A stretch of DNA of 64,000 nt from Hydrogenophaga palleronii_A (GTDB taxonomy: Bacteria > Pseudomonadota > Gammaproteobacteria > Burkholderiales > Burkholderiaceae_C): assembly GCF_031457455.1 (NCBI RefSeq), contig NZ_JAVDWU010000001.1, positions 434,001 through 498,000 of the forward strand. The letters run 5' to 3'. The translations under genes and the position numbers were made by a program. Numbering within the stretch: the stretch's first letter is position 1; every line of letters begins with the position of its first letter. Positions 8,928 to 18,064 of the stretch are shown here, one piece after another. The notes beneath the pieces are model-generated. The model was given only the letters and a program-made list of their open reading frames with translations. It made no database searches and was not told the DNA's origin.

Positions 8928-10058
8928 TCAGTCGTCGTGGCCGAGGTAACCGGTGATTTCCAGCCCGTAGCCCGTCATGCTGGGCATGCGGCGCGGTTTG
9001 CCCATGAGCTGCATGCGATGCACGCCGCACTCCCGCAGAATCTGTGCACCCACGCCGTAGGTGCGAAGATCCATGCGCCCGCGCTCTGGCGCCTGCGCGG
9101 ACCGGGCGGTGCCTTCGAACTGAGCCAGCAGCTGGGCCGCCGTTTCGCCGCAGTTGAGCAACACCGCTACGCCCATGCCTGCCTTCTCCAGATGTCGCAG
9201 GCTGGCTTCCAGACTCCAGCTGTGCATGGACCGGTTCACTTCCAGCGCGTCAAGTACCGACAGGGGCTCATGAACCCGCACCGGCACCGACGCTTCCGGG
9301 CTCCACTGGCCCTTGACCAATGCCAGATGCAAGGCGCCGCTGGGCTGGTCACGGAAGGCGGTGACGCTGAACTCGCCGAACGCGGTGTGCAGCGGGCGTG
9401 TGCCCAGTTTTTGCACCAGGGTTTCGTTGCGGCTGCGGTGTTCGATCAGATCGGCAATGGTGCCAATCTTCAGGCCGTGCTCGGCCGCAAACAGCTGCAG
9501 ATCGGGCAGGCGGGCCATGGTTCCGTCGTCCTTCATGATCTCGCAGATCACGGCCGAAGGGCTGCAGCCAGCCATGGCGGCCAGATCACAGCCGGCTTCG
9601 GTGTGGCCGGCGCGCATGAGCACACCGCCTTCGACCGCCTGCAGCGGAAAAATGTGGCCCGGCTGCACCAGATCGGTGGCTTGAGCACCCGGAGCAACCG
9701 CCGCCTGCACGGTGCGCGCCCGGTCGGCCGCAGAAATACCGGTGGTCACGCCTTCCGCCGCTTCAATAGAGACCGTGAATGCCGTGCTCATCTTGGTGCC
9801 ATTGCGCGGCACCATGGGCGGGAGGTTCAAGCGCTCGCAACGCTCACGGGTCAGGGTCAGGCAGATCAGGCCGCGGCCATAACGCGCCATGAAATTGATG
9901 GCTTCTGGCGAAACATGATCGGCTGCCAGCACCAGATCACCTTCGTTCTCACGGTCCTCTTCGTCAACCAGAATGACGATTTTTCCGGCCCGCATGTCCG
10001 CGACGATGTCTTCAACAGGCGAAATCTGGACCGGTGCCAGGGTATCGGTGGCGCTCAT
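8928..10058 (-). CDS. ribB: 3,4-dihydroxy-2-butanone-4-phosphate synthase with degenerate GTP cyclohydrolase II-like domain (RibBX type)
   Basis: 376 aa. Residues about 1-210 are an intact DHBP synthase: the acidic loop VDEEDRENEGDL, RGLICLTLT, and HIFPLQAVEGGV with RAGHTEAGCDL. Residues about 215-376 align with GTP cyclohydrolase II. However, where active enzymes have a Cys-rich zinc site (GSxRCDCG type), this protein reads VLDALEVNRSMHSW with no Cys, and the catalytic region is not conserved. It therefore probably supplies only the butanone phosphate, and a separate ribA is needed elsewhere. Hybrids with an inactive second domain are known in Proteobacteria. The start overlaps the ribE stop by 4 bases. 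Confidence 0.93.
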   Translation of the reverse strand: MSATDTLAPVQISPVEDIVADMRAGKIVILVDEEDRENEGDLVLAADHVSPEAINFMARYGRGLICLTLTRERCERLNLPPMVPRNGTKMSTAFTVSIEAAEGVTTGISAADRARTVQAAVAPGAQATDLVQPGHIFPLQAVEGGVLMRAGHTEAGCDLAAMAGCSPSAVICEIMKDDGTMARLPDLQLFAAEHGLKIGTIADLIEHRSRNETLVQKLGTRPLHTAFGEFSVTAFRDQPSGALHLALVKGQWSPEASVPVRVHEPLSVLDALEVNRSMHSWSLEASLRHLEKAGMGVAVLLNCGETAAQLLAQFEGTARSAQAPERGRMDLRTYGVGAQILRECGVHRMQLMGKPRRMPSMTGYGLEITGYLGHDD

Positions 10059-10702
10059 GCGTTTTCCTTGGAGGAGGGTAGGGCGCCCGCGCTGAGCATG
10101 CGCTCCACATAACGCGCGACGGTGTCAATTTCAAGGTTGACGGCGTGGCCCGCAGCCAGCTGGCTCAGGGCGGTGTTTTCCACCGTGTGAGGAATGAGGT
10201 TGATGCTGAACTCGCAGCCTTCGGCGCTGTCCTCGATCTGGTTCACCGTAAGGCTCACGCCATTGACGGTGATGGACCCTTTGTAGGCCAGGTATTTGCC
10301 CAACGAAGGTGGCGCCATCACCCGCAGCTCCCAGCTTTCGCCCACCTGGGCAAAACGCGTCACCCGACCCACGCCGTCCACATGCCCTGACACGATATGG
10401 CCGCCCAGGCGGTCATTGGCCCTGAGCGCTTTTTCCAGATTGATGCGGTGGCCCGGTTCAGCCAGGCCCGTGGTCCGTGCCAGCGACTCGGCGGAAATGT
10501 CGATGGTGAACAGCCGCTGATCGGGATCAAGGGAGGTGACCGTCATGCAGGCGCCATTGAGCGCAATGCTGTCGCCCAGGCCCACGTCGTCGAGGTAGCC
10601 TGGCGGCGCCTCGATAGCAAGTCGCCTGCCATGGTCCAAAGAACTGCCCAGAGCGTGGAGGGCGGCGATGCGCCCCACGCCGGTGATGATGCCGGTAAAC
10701 AT
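10055..10702 (-). CDS. ribE: Riboflavin synthase alpha subunit
   Basis: 215 aa with two tandem lumazine-binding beta-barrels (about 1-97 and 98-200). The hallmark N-terminus MFTGIITGVGRI and the repeat motifs GDSIALNGACMTV and GSITVNGVSLTVN are visible. It dismutates two lumazines into riboflavin. It lies 91 bases downstream of ribD. The gap shows no FMN-riboswitch consensus. Confidence 0.96.
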   Translation of the reverse strand: MFTGIITGVGRIAALHALGSSLDHGRRLAIEAPPGYLDDVGLGDSIALNGACMTVTSLDPDQRLFTIDISAESLARTTGLAEPGHRINLEKALRANDRLGGHIVSGHVDGVGRVTRFAQVGESWELRVMAPPSLGKYLAYKGSITVNGVSLTVNQIEDSAEGCEFSINLIPHTVENTALSQLAAGHAVNLEIDTVARYVERMLSAGALPSSKENA

Positions 10703-10793
10703 CGGGCTATTTTCGCAGGGTTTGTGCGCCTGCTCCGGGCAACGTCAGCCTTGGCCTGCTGCAAGGACCGAATAAAACCCGTGGCAGGTGGGA

Positions 10794-11972
10794 TCAGCCC
10801 TTGAGAAACGCGTCTCGATCCACCCCGCGCGCCAGAATGCGCAGGTCTTTGCCCACCCGTTCAACCGACTGGAACTGCAGCGGCAACCCCTCGCCGAGCT
10901 GCTGCAAGGGGCCAAAATTGGAAATGCCAGCACCTTGCCCCAGCAGTGTGGGCGCCAGGTAGAGCAGACATTCGTCCACCAGGCCGGCGCGGAGAAACGA
11001 TCCGTTGAGCTTGTAGCCTGCTTCCAGGTGAAGTTCGTTCACCTCGCGCTGGGCCAGATCTTTCAACATGGCGCCCAGGTCCACCTTGCCGTTGGCATCG
11101 GGCAAACACCTGATCTGCGCGCCCAGTGCTTCTAGCGCAGCCTGTCTGGTGGCACCGGGCCGAGCGCAGTAAATCCAGACCTGGCGGGGCAACCCGTGTG
11201 CGGCGGGCTGAAACAGCCGGGCATCCGGCGGCGTTTCGAGGCGGCTGTCGACGATCACCAGATGGGGCTGCCGAGTCGCCGGCACCAGCCGCACGTCAAG
11301 CATGGGATCGTCTTCAAGCACCGTACCGATACCGGTGAGCACCGCACAAGCCCGCGCCCGCCAGCCATGGCCATCGGTGCGCGATTCTTCAGAAGTGATC
11401 CATTGGCTGGTGCCATTGGCCAGCGCCGTCGTGCCGTCGAGCGAAGCTGCCATTTTCATGCGCACCCAGGGGGTGCCACGGATCATGCGGCTGAAGAAGC
11501 CGATGTTGAGTTCCCGCACAGCACGTGTCACCTCATGGTCTGCCGACAGTACCTCCACTTCAATGCCTGCAGCCCTCAACTTTTCAATCCCGCGCCCCGC
11601 GACCAGCGGATTCGGATCTCTCGTTGCGACCACCACCTTCCGCACGCCAGCCACCACGAGGGCGTCGCAGCAGGGAGGTGTTCGCCCGTGATGAGAGCAG
11701 GGCTCCATCGTCACATAGGCGGTGGAGCCCTGGATGTCCATGCCTTGCGCTACTGCAGCGCGCAACGACATGACTTCGGCGTGCGGACCACCCACCTGTT
11801 GGGTGTGGCCGATGGCGCGCCGCGAATCCTGGGAGATCAGGGCGCAACCGACCGCAGGATTGGGTGCGCAGATGAGTCGTGCCAGTTGACCCGCCTCGGC
11901 CGCAGCAAGCATGGGGTCGGCGCTTGCCGAAGCTTCATCAGATTTGGGGTTGTTCAAATCGAAAGTACTCAC
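10794..11972 (-). CDS. ribD: Bifunctional diaminohydroxyphosphoribosylaminopyrimidine deaminase/5-amino-6-(5-phosphoribosylamino)uracil reductase
   Basis: About 392 aa from GTG at 11972 (protein begins VSTFDLNN as Met). A GGAG lies 5-6 bases before it, so I prefer this start to the ATG at 12029. The N-terminal deaminase has PNPAVG, the zinc ligands in GGPHAEV and MEPCSHHGRTPPC. The C-terminal reductase begins near RMKMAASLDGTTALANG. It catalyses steps two and three of the riboflavin branch. It is the first gene of the colinear rib-nusB-tol series, facing a divergent pseudopilin gene. Confidence 0.94.
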   Translation of the reverse strand: MSTFDLNNPKSDEASASADPMLAAAEAGQLARLICAPNPAVGCALISQDSRRAIGHTQQVGGPHAEVMSLRAAVAQGMDIQGSTAYVTMEPCSHHGRTPPCCDALVVAGVRKVVVATRDPNPLVAGRGIEKLRAAGIEVEVLSADHEVTRAVRELNIGFFSRMIRGTPWVRMKMAASLDGTTALANGTSQWITSEESRTDGHGWRARACAVLTGIGTVLEDDPMLDVRLVPATRQPHLVIVDSRLETPPDARLFQPAAHGLPRQVWIYCARPGATRQAALEALGAQIRCLPDANGKVDLGAMLKDLAQREVNELHLEAGYKLNGSFLRAGLVDECLLYLAPTLLGQGAGISNFGPLQQLGEGLPLQFQSVERVGKDLRILARGVDRDAFLKG

Positions 11973-12077
11973 ATAGACTCCATCGATTGGAAAAATGGGT
12001 TCTAAAGAACTCACGCGCTGGCATCTCATGTGAAGTGGCGATGCAGCGAACGATCATGCAGTGTCAGGGAGGTGCGC

Positions 12078-12611
12078 GTGCGAAAAGGGAGTATGGGGAG
12101 TATGGGGAGTGCGAGGGGTGTTACTGCGGTGGAACTTGCCGTCGTGCTGGCAATAATGGCCATTCTGGCGTCGGTTGCCATACCGAGCTGGAAAGAGTTT
12201 TCAGCACGGCAGCGCAGGGATTCGCTGGCCAGTCAGTTGACTGCGCATATGGCATTGGCTCGAAGTGCAGCGATTAGCAGAGGGAGGCCGGTGGCACTGT
12301 CTACGCGGGGCACCGGCTGGCATTCTGGCTGGCGGGTGCATTTGGAATTGCACCGCAATGGAAGATGGGACGCCAATGAACCCATACTGGCCGAGCACGA
12401 AGGCGACCCTCAAGCGCAGATGGTGGGGAATGGGGCCATGAGCCGCTACCTGATATTCGACGCTGATGGACGCCCCGCACAGAACAATGGCGGTTTTCTG
12501 GCGGGGAGCATGGAGGTCTGCATTCCTTCGCAGCAGGGAGTCACCATGCTGGTGATGAGTGCAACCGGCCGCGTCCGCCAGGAACAGCGTCAGTCAGGCT
12601 GTTCGCGCTGA
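12078..12611 (+). CDS. GspH/FimT-family pseudopilin, solitary
   Basis: 177 aa from GTG at 12078, chosen because AGGGAGG lies 5 bases upstream; an in-frame GTG at 12030 has no such site. The class III prepilin leader ends in RG, followed by VTAVELAVVLAIMAIL: Gly at -1 and Glu at +5 are present, while Val replaces the usual Phe at +1. A GspH-like beta domain follows (LARSAAISRGRPVALS...GWHSGWRVHLE), ending with a Cys pair. It is probably a minor pilin of the type IV pilus cluster to its right, but transcribed convergently toward pilE. Confidence 0.82.
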   Translation: MRKGSMGSMGSARGVTAVELAVVLAIMAILASVAIPSWKEFSARQRRDSLASQLTAHMALARSAAISRGRPVALSTRGTGWHSGWRVHLELHRNGRWDANEPILAEHEGDPQAQMVGNGAMSRYLIFDADGRPAQNNGGFLAGSMEVCIPSQQGVTMLVMSATGRVRQEQRQSGCSR

Positions 12612-12656
12612 GGACACCCGTTGCGCCTTTATGTCGATGTCCCAACTGCTCTGCGC

Positions 12657-13100
12657 TCACTGCCAGCAGAGATTCATGGCGGCCGTGCCACTGCGGCCCT
12701 TGGTACCAGCCTGTGTCAACGTCAGTGTTCCGCACCCGGCATCATTGGTCGCTTGGCCGCCTTGTGGAACTGCTTGAATCGTGTAGGTGGATTGGGTGGG
12801 TTGGCCAGCCGTGAAGCTGAAGGTGTAGAAGGCGGTCATTTCCGCCCGACAGGTGGGATTCGCCAGCGCCACAGCGACAGGGGGGGTGGCCGCCGTCTGG
12901 TCGTAGCGCATGTTGGTGGTATAGAAGCGCTCCATGAACTGCGCCATTTCCACCAGACATCCCTGAGCGGCAGTGCGGCGGGTTTTGGTCACTGATTGAA
13001 TGTAGCTCGGGTATGCCACCGCCGCCAGGATGGCAACGATGGCGACCACGATCATCACCTCAATCAGGGTGAAGCCCCGATGGCTGGATTTGTTGCTCAT
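12657..13100 (-). CDS. pilE: Type IV pilin, PilE/ComP type
   Basis: 147 aa. A short leader ends HRG, followed by FTLIEVMIVVAIVAILAAVAYPSY: the canonical PilD cleavage site with Glu at +5 and hydrophobic helix. The C-terminal half has Cys residues for the pilin D-loop (CGTLTLTQAG...LCW). It is last in the fimT-pilV-pilW-pilX-pilY1-pilE order, 43 bases after pilY1. Small size and position suggest a minor pilin rather than the major subunit. Confidence 0.9.
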   Translation of the reverse strand: MSNKSSHRGFTLIEVMIVVAIVAILAAVAYPSYIQSVTKTRRTAAQGCLVEMAQFMERFYTTNMRYDQTAATPPVAVALANPTCRAEMTAFYTFSFTAGQPTQSTYTIQAVPQGGQATNDAGCGTLTLTQAGTKGRSGTAAMNLCWQ

Positions 13101-13143
13101 TGGTTTGTCCGTCGCATGACTGTAAATGCATTAGTGAGTTGGG

Positions 13144-16100
13144 TCACCGCACGATCTCCCGCCATGAAATGCGACCACGTAAGCCGGAGCCTGCGGGGCG
13201 GATGATCGCAACGCTGCCCACTTCTCCTTCCGAACCACCCCCTACCAAAAAGGGATCAACCAGCGCTGCCTCACCAGGCTTGCCGACGCCCAGGTCGATG
13301 GACCCCGGATAAACACCGTTCAGCATATCTTGCGTTGCAGGGTTGTCGTCAACATCGAAGAGGGGACTGGCCAAACGGCCACCGGTGAATGGGTTGACCG
13401 CATTCAGGTAACCACGACCCCCGGGGTTACATACGTCGTCCACGGGAATGACGGAACTGGCAAGCAGGGTTGGGTTGGTCAAGTTGTAGAAGCGCGAAGC
13501 GGTCACCATCCGTTCACCTTCGAGCACATTGTTGAATATCAGATCAATGACCCAGCCTCTCCTCGTCTGCATGGCATTGGGTTGGATCTCCCTGAACGTG
13601 CGCACGGGCCTGCCCGCGACCTCGCCGGCGTTCAAGAGACCGGGTGTCTGTAGCAACTCACTGCGCAATATGGGCGTTCCTGTGTCAATCAGGCCGTACC
13701 ACGACTGCAATGCCGTGTTGGACGGGTCGGAGGTTTGAAAGTCGCTGCCGGTGCCGAAATGCACAAACCACCGACCCACATGCGGGTCGCCAGCGTATTC
13801 CGCCTCGGTTTTCATGGTCGCGGTAATGGGCGCCGTGATGGGTTGTGCCACGCCAGCGCTGGTCTCGGCGGTGAACAGCGGTTGACCACTATTGGCAATC
13901 GACCATGAAGCAGCCGAGTTGCCGGAGAGGTTGAACTTCCAGACGTTGCCCATCAGGTCGCCAGCGTAAGCCGTTGTTACCCTGCCGGCATTGTCCAGAA
14001 CAAGGCCCGGGGTGGCAAGGCCATTGTCCCCGGCCACTCCAGTATCCAGCTTGCGAATCAGGGCGCCTGTACTCAAATTGAAGACGTAGAGCACGGCTCG
14101 GCGGTTGGTGCTGTTGTAGCCGTTGCCAATGATCACAGCCCATGTGCCATTTTGCAGTTGGGCGATGATGGGGCGGCCCAGCATGTAGCCCAGATCTGCA
14201 TCGGTGGGAGAAAAGTACTCCCAGAGCACGTCGTCGCCATCGAAGTTGGCCGGGTCCGTCACATCGAGGCCGTACAAGCCTTTGCCACCGCGACCCAGCG
14301 CGCCCACCAGGTAGTTGCGGCCAGCCGTCTGGGTTCTGTTGGAGACGGCGATGTCGCCATCCACAAAATATTCGTGGTTTTGATCAAAAGCGACTTGAGA
14401 CAGGTTCCTCAGGCGACTGAGGACAGCGCTGGGGATGTAGGCAAATTGCTCCGCCCCGTCCGTGCCACTGAACGCGTGCAGCATGCCGTCATTGGCACCC
14501 ACGAATACGGTGCCCGTATCGGGCAAGTAGAAAGGCGAAGAGTGTGCGATATCACCCAGCACGGTATGCGGGTTACGGTCACGGAGCGTGCCTCCGTTGG
14601 CGATCTCAAGATCGCGATCTCCACGCAGATAGTTGACGATATTGGAGTTGCCCAATAGGGCCCGTTCGCTGGTGGAGAGCAGGCCCCAGTCAAATTCCGT
14701 ACCGTCCAGCGTGCCGCCTTCCATTGACCCGAAGTAAATGCGGCGAACGTCGTGGGCTGGCAGCTCTTCGGCAGCATTCCAGGTGGCAGCAGCTGCCACG
14801 CCCCTATTGGTAGTGTCGTTCGTGACACGGTAGGCCAGCAAGCCACCTGACCAATTTTCCGGGTTGAAAAGTCCCTGGAAGACAAAGGTGGTGGCTGACG
14901 CACTGGTGCTGTTGGCCACCACGTTAGCTCCGCTGCCAGCACGGTTGATGATGTTGTCGAAGGCTCTGCGCAGCGACTCACTGAGTTCGAGAGGGTTTTG
15001 GACGAAGAAATAGGTGTCCGGCACGCCGTCCCCATCCCGGTCCCACTCAGAAGTCTGATCTAGTGTTCCGCTGTTGTTGCCGTCTACATAGCCGCCATGT
15101 TTGGCCGCATACCAAAGAGGGTCCTTGAGCAAGGTGGCAGCAGCGTTGTTGCTAGGCGTGAAAGTGTAGGTGGCGGGCGTCGGGGAATCGGTTGATGGAT
15201 TCGCATAGGGCAAGGTGCCGCAGTCGGCCGGCATGGGACTCTGATTGCAGTCCCCTGGTGCCTGGCCAGGTCTGACGTTGAGGAAGTAGCCCGGCGTGGC
15301 GCTGTTGTCCTTGGCCACCAGATAGATACCGTCGGCAGAGGAGCCGGAAACAATGTAGCCCATGGAGTGCCCAATGCCACCAGCCTCGTAGGTTGGGGTC
15401 ACGGTCACTTCCACCTGTCCTGCGGCGTTTTCCTGGATCACGTACCTTGCGATCGCATCCATGTCGTGGTCGGCGCCCTGTTCCACGTCTTCAAAGTTGA
15501 TCTGGAATATGGCTTCGTAGCGTCCCTCGTTGGCTGAAGCGTCTGCATCGCCTGTGCCGGAGTTGGCAATTCGCTCCACGTAGAAATCCACAATCTGGTT
15601 GGTGGGCTGGAACTCGCCACTTGCAGCGTTGATGCCGCTGCCGCTGACGGATTTGGCAAAGGGGACGATGGTCACCGAGCGACCATTCGACGTGGTGACT
15701 TCGATCTTTGGTAAGGGGGAACTCAGCGCAACGACGTAGGTGTCAGCCGATTGCCTGCCTGTCAGTTCAGGCCGGAGGTCGGTGTCCCTGGCGTATTTGG
15801 CAACGGATGCGCTGTAGTAGCTACCTTGTTTGGTGGGTTCTTCTGGGGCCAGGCCACGGATTGTTCCCAAAGAATTGACAGTCTTGGGTGTGGGTGCTGC
15901 ATCATAGAGAGCTTCAGATTGGCCTATGAACCTCAAACCGGTGATGTTTGATTCAATCGTTGTGATGGCATCGCCGATGGTTTCGACATTCAAACCGGTC
16001 AGGTCACCGGTAAAGGATGGTGCAAAGTAAGAGCCAGGCAACTGGTTGGAGTCGAACGACGGATTGACATCAGAAATGGTCAAAAAGCTGGCGCGGGCAC

Positions 16101-17451
16101 AGGCAGCACCACTTGCCTCACTGTTCGGTGAATACGGATCGTCCCATGTCACTGAACTCAGCCCCACCTGCCCGTCTATGGTCTCGTCCCCAGCATAGGC
16201 CGCGGTGGCAGCGGAGCTGCCGGCAAAATAGCGCGTCGCTTCATAAAGCATCTCTCCGATGGGGTTGCCCCAGTCAGGGAATTCGCCCTGATTCATCGCC
16301 CTGGTCGTGACCCATCCACCTCTGTAGCGGTTTTCCGTGTTGCCGTTGTTGAAGTCGCGAATGCGCAGGTTATTGATGGTGTTGACAATGCGGGCGTTCG
16401 CATTGAATTGGCCGGTGGTGCTGTTGACTTCGTTGCTGAAGGAAGACACCACTTTGCGCAAACGGCCGCCGCTCATGTTGCGGTCGTAGCTGCCGGTCAG
16501 CAGGCCGAAATACATGCTGTCGTCTTCGCCATAGTCGTGCAAAAGGCCGACCGGTTTGTAGACGGGAGAACCACCATTCGGGTACTGCTTGCAGCCTGCG
16601 TTGAATATGGCGGTACAAACCTCAACCCTGACACTGAAGTCTTGTGCGGCACCGGTCCCGCTTGGAAAGCTGCCTGTTGAAAGTGAACCGGCCAGCACAG
16701 GGCGCTCCTTGGACGCCCATTCCCAGATCCTGTGGTTATTGCCAACGTCGGTGCGCACGCGCAGCAAGGGTTGCCGATCACTGCAATCGCTCAGAGTCGC
16801 ACAATTGATTCCGTTGGTGTCGGTCAGGCTACCGAAAAAATGCCGTCCGTTGTTGGCAGGCAGGGCGAGCGGGGTGTAGTCTGCGATGTCGTAGCCATCT
16901 GTGGCCACGCTGTGGTATTCCTTGCCCCAGCTATGCGCATCCTGCGGAATGTAGGCGCGGCGCAAGATGGTCTGTGTGGTACTGTCCACTTCCCGATGGC
17001 CGCCATAAAGCACTTTGCGCAGTGCGTCGATACGGGTGGTGGTCACGTAGTTGAGCCACCGGCCTGACCATTGTGCGGTCCCGGTGCAGCGACCGGTATT
17101 CGCTTCTGCCGTGCCTCCAGGGGAAAAAAGATTGGACGCGTAGTTATAACAAAGGGTGGAGTCAAACAGGCCGTAGTAGTCGATGGACGGCTTGAATCTC
17201 ACGTCCAAAGTGCCGTCGCCATCGACATCGCTGGCATCGTTGTAGGCTTCGTAAAACAGTTTGTGGTCTTTGCCCATCACCAGCATGGTCATGGGTGTGG
17301 CGTTGGTGGTGGCGCCCAGCGGCGTGTTGGGCCAGGTGATTGCATTGGCGCCAAAATAGACGGCCAGCGCCGAAGTGGCCACCACCACCTGTGCAACCCG
17401 GTTTGCAATCGTGGACAGCTTCATGGTGTTGCTCTCTGTTCTGTGTTTCAT
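13144..17451 (-). CDS. pilY1: PilY1-like type IV pilus tip adhesin/assembly protein
   Basis: 1435 aa, exported by a Sec-type signal (about residues 10-35, ending GANA). The start at 17451 has AGGAGAGG 6 bases upstream; MKLSTIANR at 17424 is an alternative. The C-terminal third (about 950-1330) is the PilC/PilY1 beta-propeller: VFVGANDGMLHAFSGTDG, YFVDGDIAVSN, LVGALGRGGKGLYGLDV. Two Asp-rich calcium-loop-like motifs are seen, DVDGDGTLD (about residue 75) and DRDGDGVPD (about residue 810). The family primes pilus assembly with the minor pilins and mediates adhesion or surface sensing. The N-terminal two thirds are divergent, as is usual. Confidence 0.92.
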   Translation of the reverse strand: MKHRTESNTMKLSTIANRVAQVVVATSALAVYFGANAITWPNTPLGATTNATPMTMLVMGKDHKLFYEAYNDASDVDGDGTLDVRFKPSIDYYGLFDSTLCYNYASNLFSPGGTAEANTGRCTGTAQWSGRWLNYVTTTRIDALRKVLYGGHREVDSTTQTILRRAYIPQDAHSWGKEYHSVATDGYDIADYTPLALPANNGRHFFGSLTDTNGINCATLSDCSDRQPLLRVRTDVGNNHRIWEWASKERPVLAGSLSTGSFPSGTGAAQDFSVRVEVCTAIFNAGCKQYPNGGSPVYKPVGLLHDYGEDDSMYFGLLTGSYDRNMSGGRLRKVVSSFSNEVNSTTGQFNANARIVNTINNLRIRDFNNGNTENRYRGGWVTTRAMNQGEFPDWGNPIGEMLYEATRYFAGSSAATAAYAGDETIDGQVGLSSVTWDDPYSPNSEASGAACARASFLTISDVNPSFDSNQLPGSYFAPSFTGDLTGLNVETIGDAITTIESNITGLRFIGQSEALYDAAPTPKTVNSLGTIRGLAPEEPTKQGSYYSASVAKYARDTDLRPELTGRQSADTYVVALSSPLPKIEVTTSNGRSVTIVPFAKSVSGSGINAASGEFQPTNQIVDFYVERIANSGTGDADASANEGRYEAIFQINFEDVEQGADHDMDAIARYVIQENAAGQVEVTVTPTYEAGGIGHSMGYIVSGSSADGIYLVAKDNSATPGYFLNVRPGQAPGDCNQSPMPADCGTLPYANPSTDSPTPATYTFTPSNNAAATLLKDPLWYAAKHGGYVDGNNSGTLDQTSEWDRDGDGVPDTYFFVQNPLELSESLRRAFDNIINRAGSGANVVANSTSASATTFVFQGLFNPENWSGGLLAYRVTNDTTNRGVAAAATWNAAEELPAHDVRRIYFGSMEGGTLDGTEFDWGLLSTSERALLGNSNIVNYLRGDRDLEIANGGTLRDRNPHTVLGDIAHSSPFYLPDTGTVFVGANDGMLHAFSGTDGAEQFAYIPSAVLSRLRNLSQVAFDQNHEYFVDGDIAVSNRTQTAGRNYLVGALGRGGKGLYGLDVTDPANFDGDDVLWEYFSPTDADLGYMLGRPIIAQLQNGTWAVIIGNGYNSTNRRAVLYVFNLSTGALIRKLDTGVAGDNGLATPGLVLDNAGRVTTAYAGDLMGNVWKFNLSGNSAASWSIANSGQPLFTAETSAGVAQPITAPITATMKTEAEYAGDPHVGRWFVHFGTGSDFQTSDPSNTALQSWYGLIDTGTPILRSELLQTPGLLNAGEVAGRPVRTFREIQPNAMQTRRGWVIDLIFNNVLEGERMVTASRFYNLTNPTLLASSVIPVDDVCNPGGRGYLNAVNPFTGGRLASPLFDVDDNPATQDMLNGVYPGSIDLGVGKPGEAALVDPFLVGGGSEGEVGSVAIIRPAGSGLRGRISWREIVR

Positions 17452-17485
17452 GATGTTCCTCTCCTATTTCCGTATCTCAGGTGGT

Positions 17486-18064
17486 TTACTCCGTCGCATA
17501 GACGGATTGAAGAATCACTTCGGCGCGGTCGGCACCGGCTTGGCTGCGGGCTGAGATGCGGTAGCGGGCACAGGTGTTGTTCGCCAGCGGTTGGCTGGGG
17601 TCACAAGGGAAGGTGTTCCCCAGGAATTCCACAAAGTACTGCGGCGAGGATCCGGCCTGGGTGTTCAGGGTCACACCAGTTGCGTTGGTCCATCCCGTAA
17701 AGCCGGCAAGATTCCAGCGCCCTTCGCAGAAAGTTCCCGGCGGGGAGCAAAGGCCCCCAGAGCAAGATGAAGAGCACTGTGTGTTGTTGACAGGAGTGGT
17801 GAGTGCCAGAGCTTGGGCATGCCTGGGTGTTGCTGAAGCCTGAGCATCCGCAATGGCTTCACCGGCCCGGAGCCCCGCTTCTGCGGCCTGGAAGGCCAGA
17901 CTGCGGTCGTAGAAGTTGGAGGCCATTTTTTCTTCCAGCACCACGTTGCGCAGGCTGGCTACCCCGACCAGAGTGATGAGCACCATCAGGATCAATGAAA
18001 CGATCAGGGCAGCGCCGCGCTCGCGGCGCAGAGTGGCCTGGCGGATAACATGCAATTTTTTCAT
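17486..18064 (-). CDS. pilX: PilX-like minor pilin
   Basis: 192 aa from ATG at 18064, which overlaps the pilW stop (ATGA). The N-terminus RRERGAALIVSLILMVLITLVGVASLR is a PilX_N domain: prepilin-like helix without the usual Glu at +5, as in PilX/GspK-type tip pilins. The motif LAFQAAEAGLRAGE is typical of the family, and Cys pairs lie in the C-terminal domain. It should take part in the tip complex with PilV, PilW and PilY1. Confidence 0.9.
   Translation of the reverse strand: MKKLHVIRQATLRRERGAALIVSLILMVLITLVGVASLRNVVLEEKMASNFYDRSLAFQAAEAGLRAGEAIADAQASATPRHAQALALTTPVNNTQCSSSCSGGLCSPPGTFCEGRWNLAGFTGWTNATGVTLNTQAGSSPQYFVEFLGNTFPCDPSQPLANNTCARYRISARSQAGADRAEVILQSVYATE

Noticed and set aside
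8256..10112. 618-codon open frame on the plus strand across ribH and ribBX
   Set aside because: It is antisense to two clear riboflavin genes; its His/Gln/Arg-rich product has no domain and reflects high-GC third positions of the opposite strand.
10703..10793. Possible FMN riboswitch between ribD and ribE
   Set aside because: None of the conserved RFN-element blocks is visible in the 91-base gap or in front of ribD.
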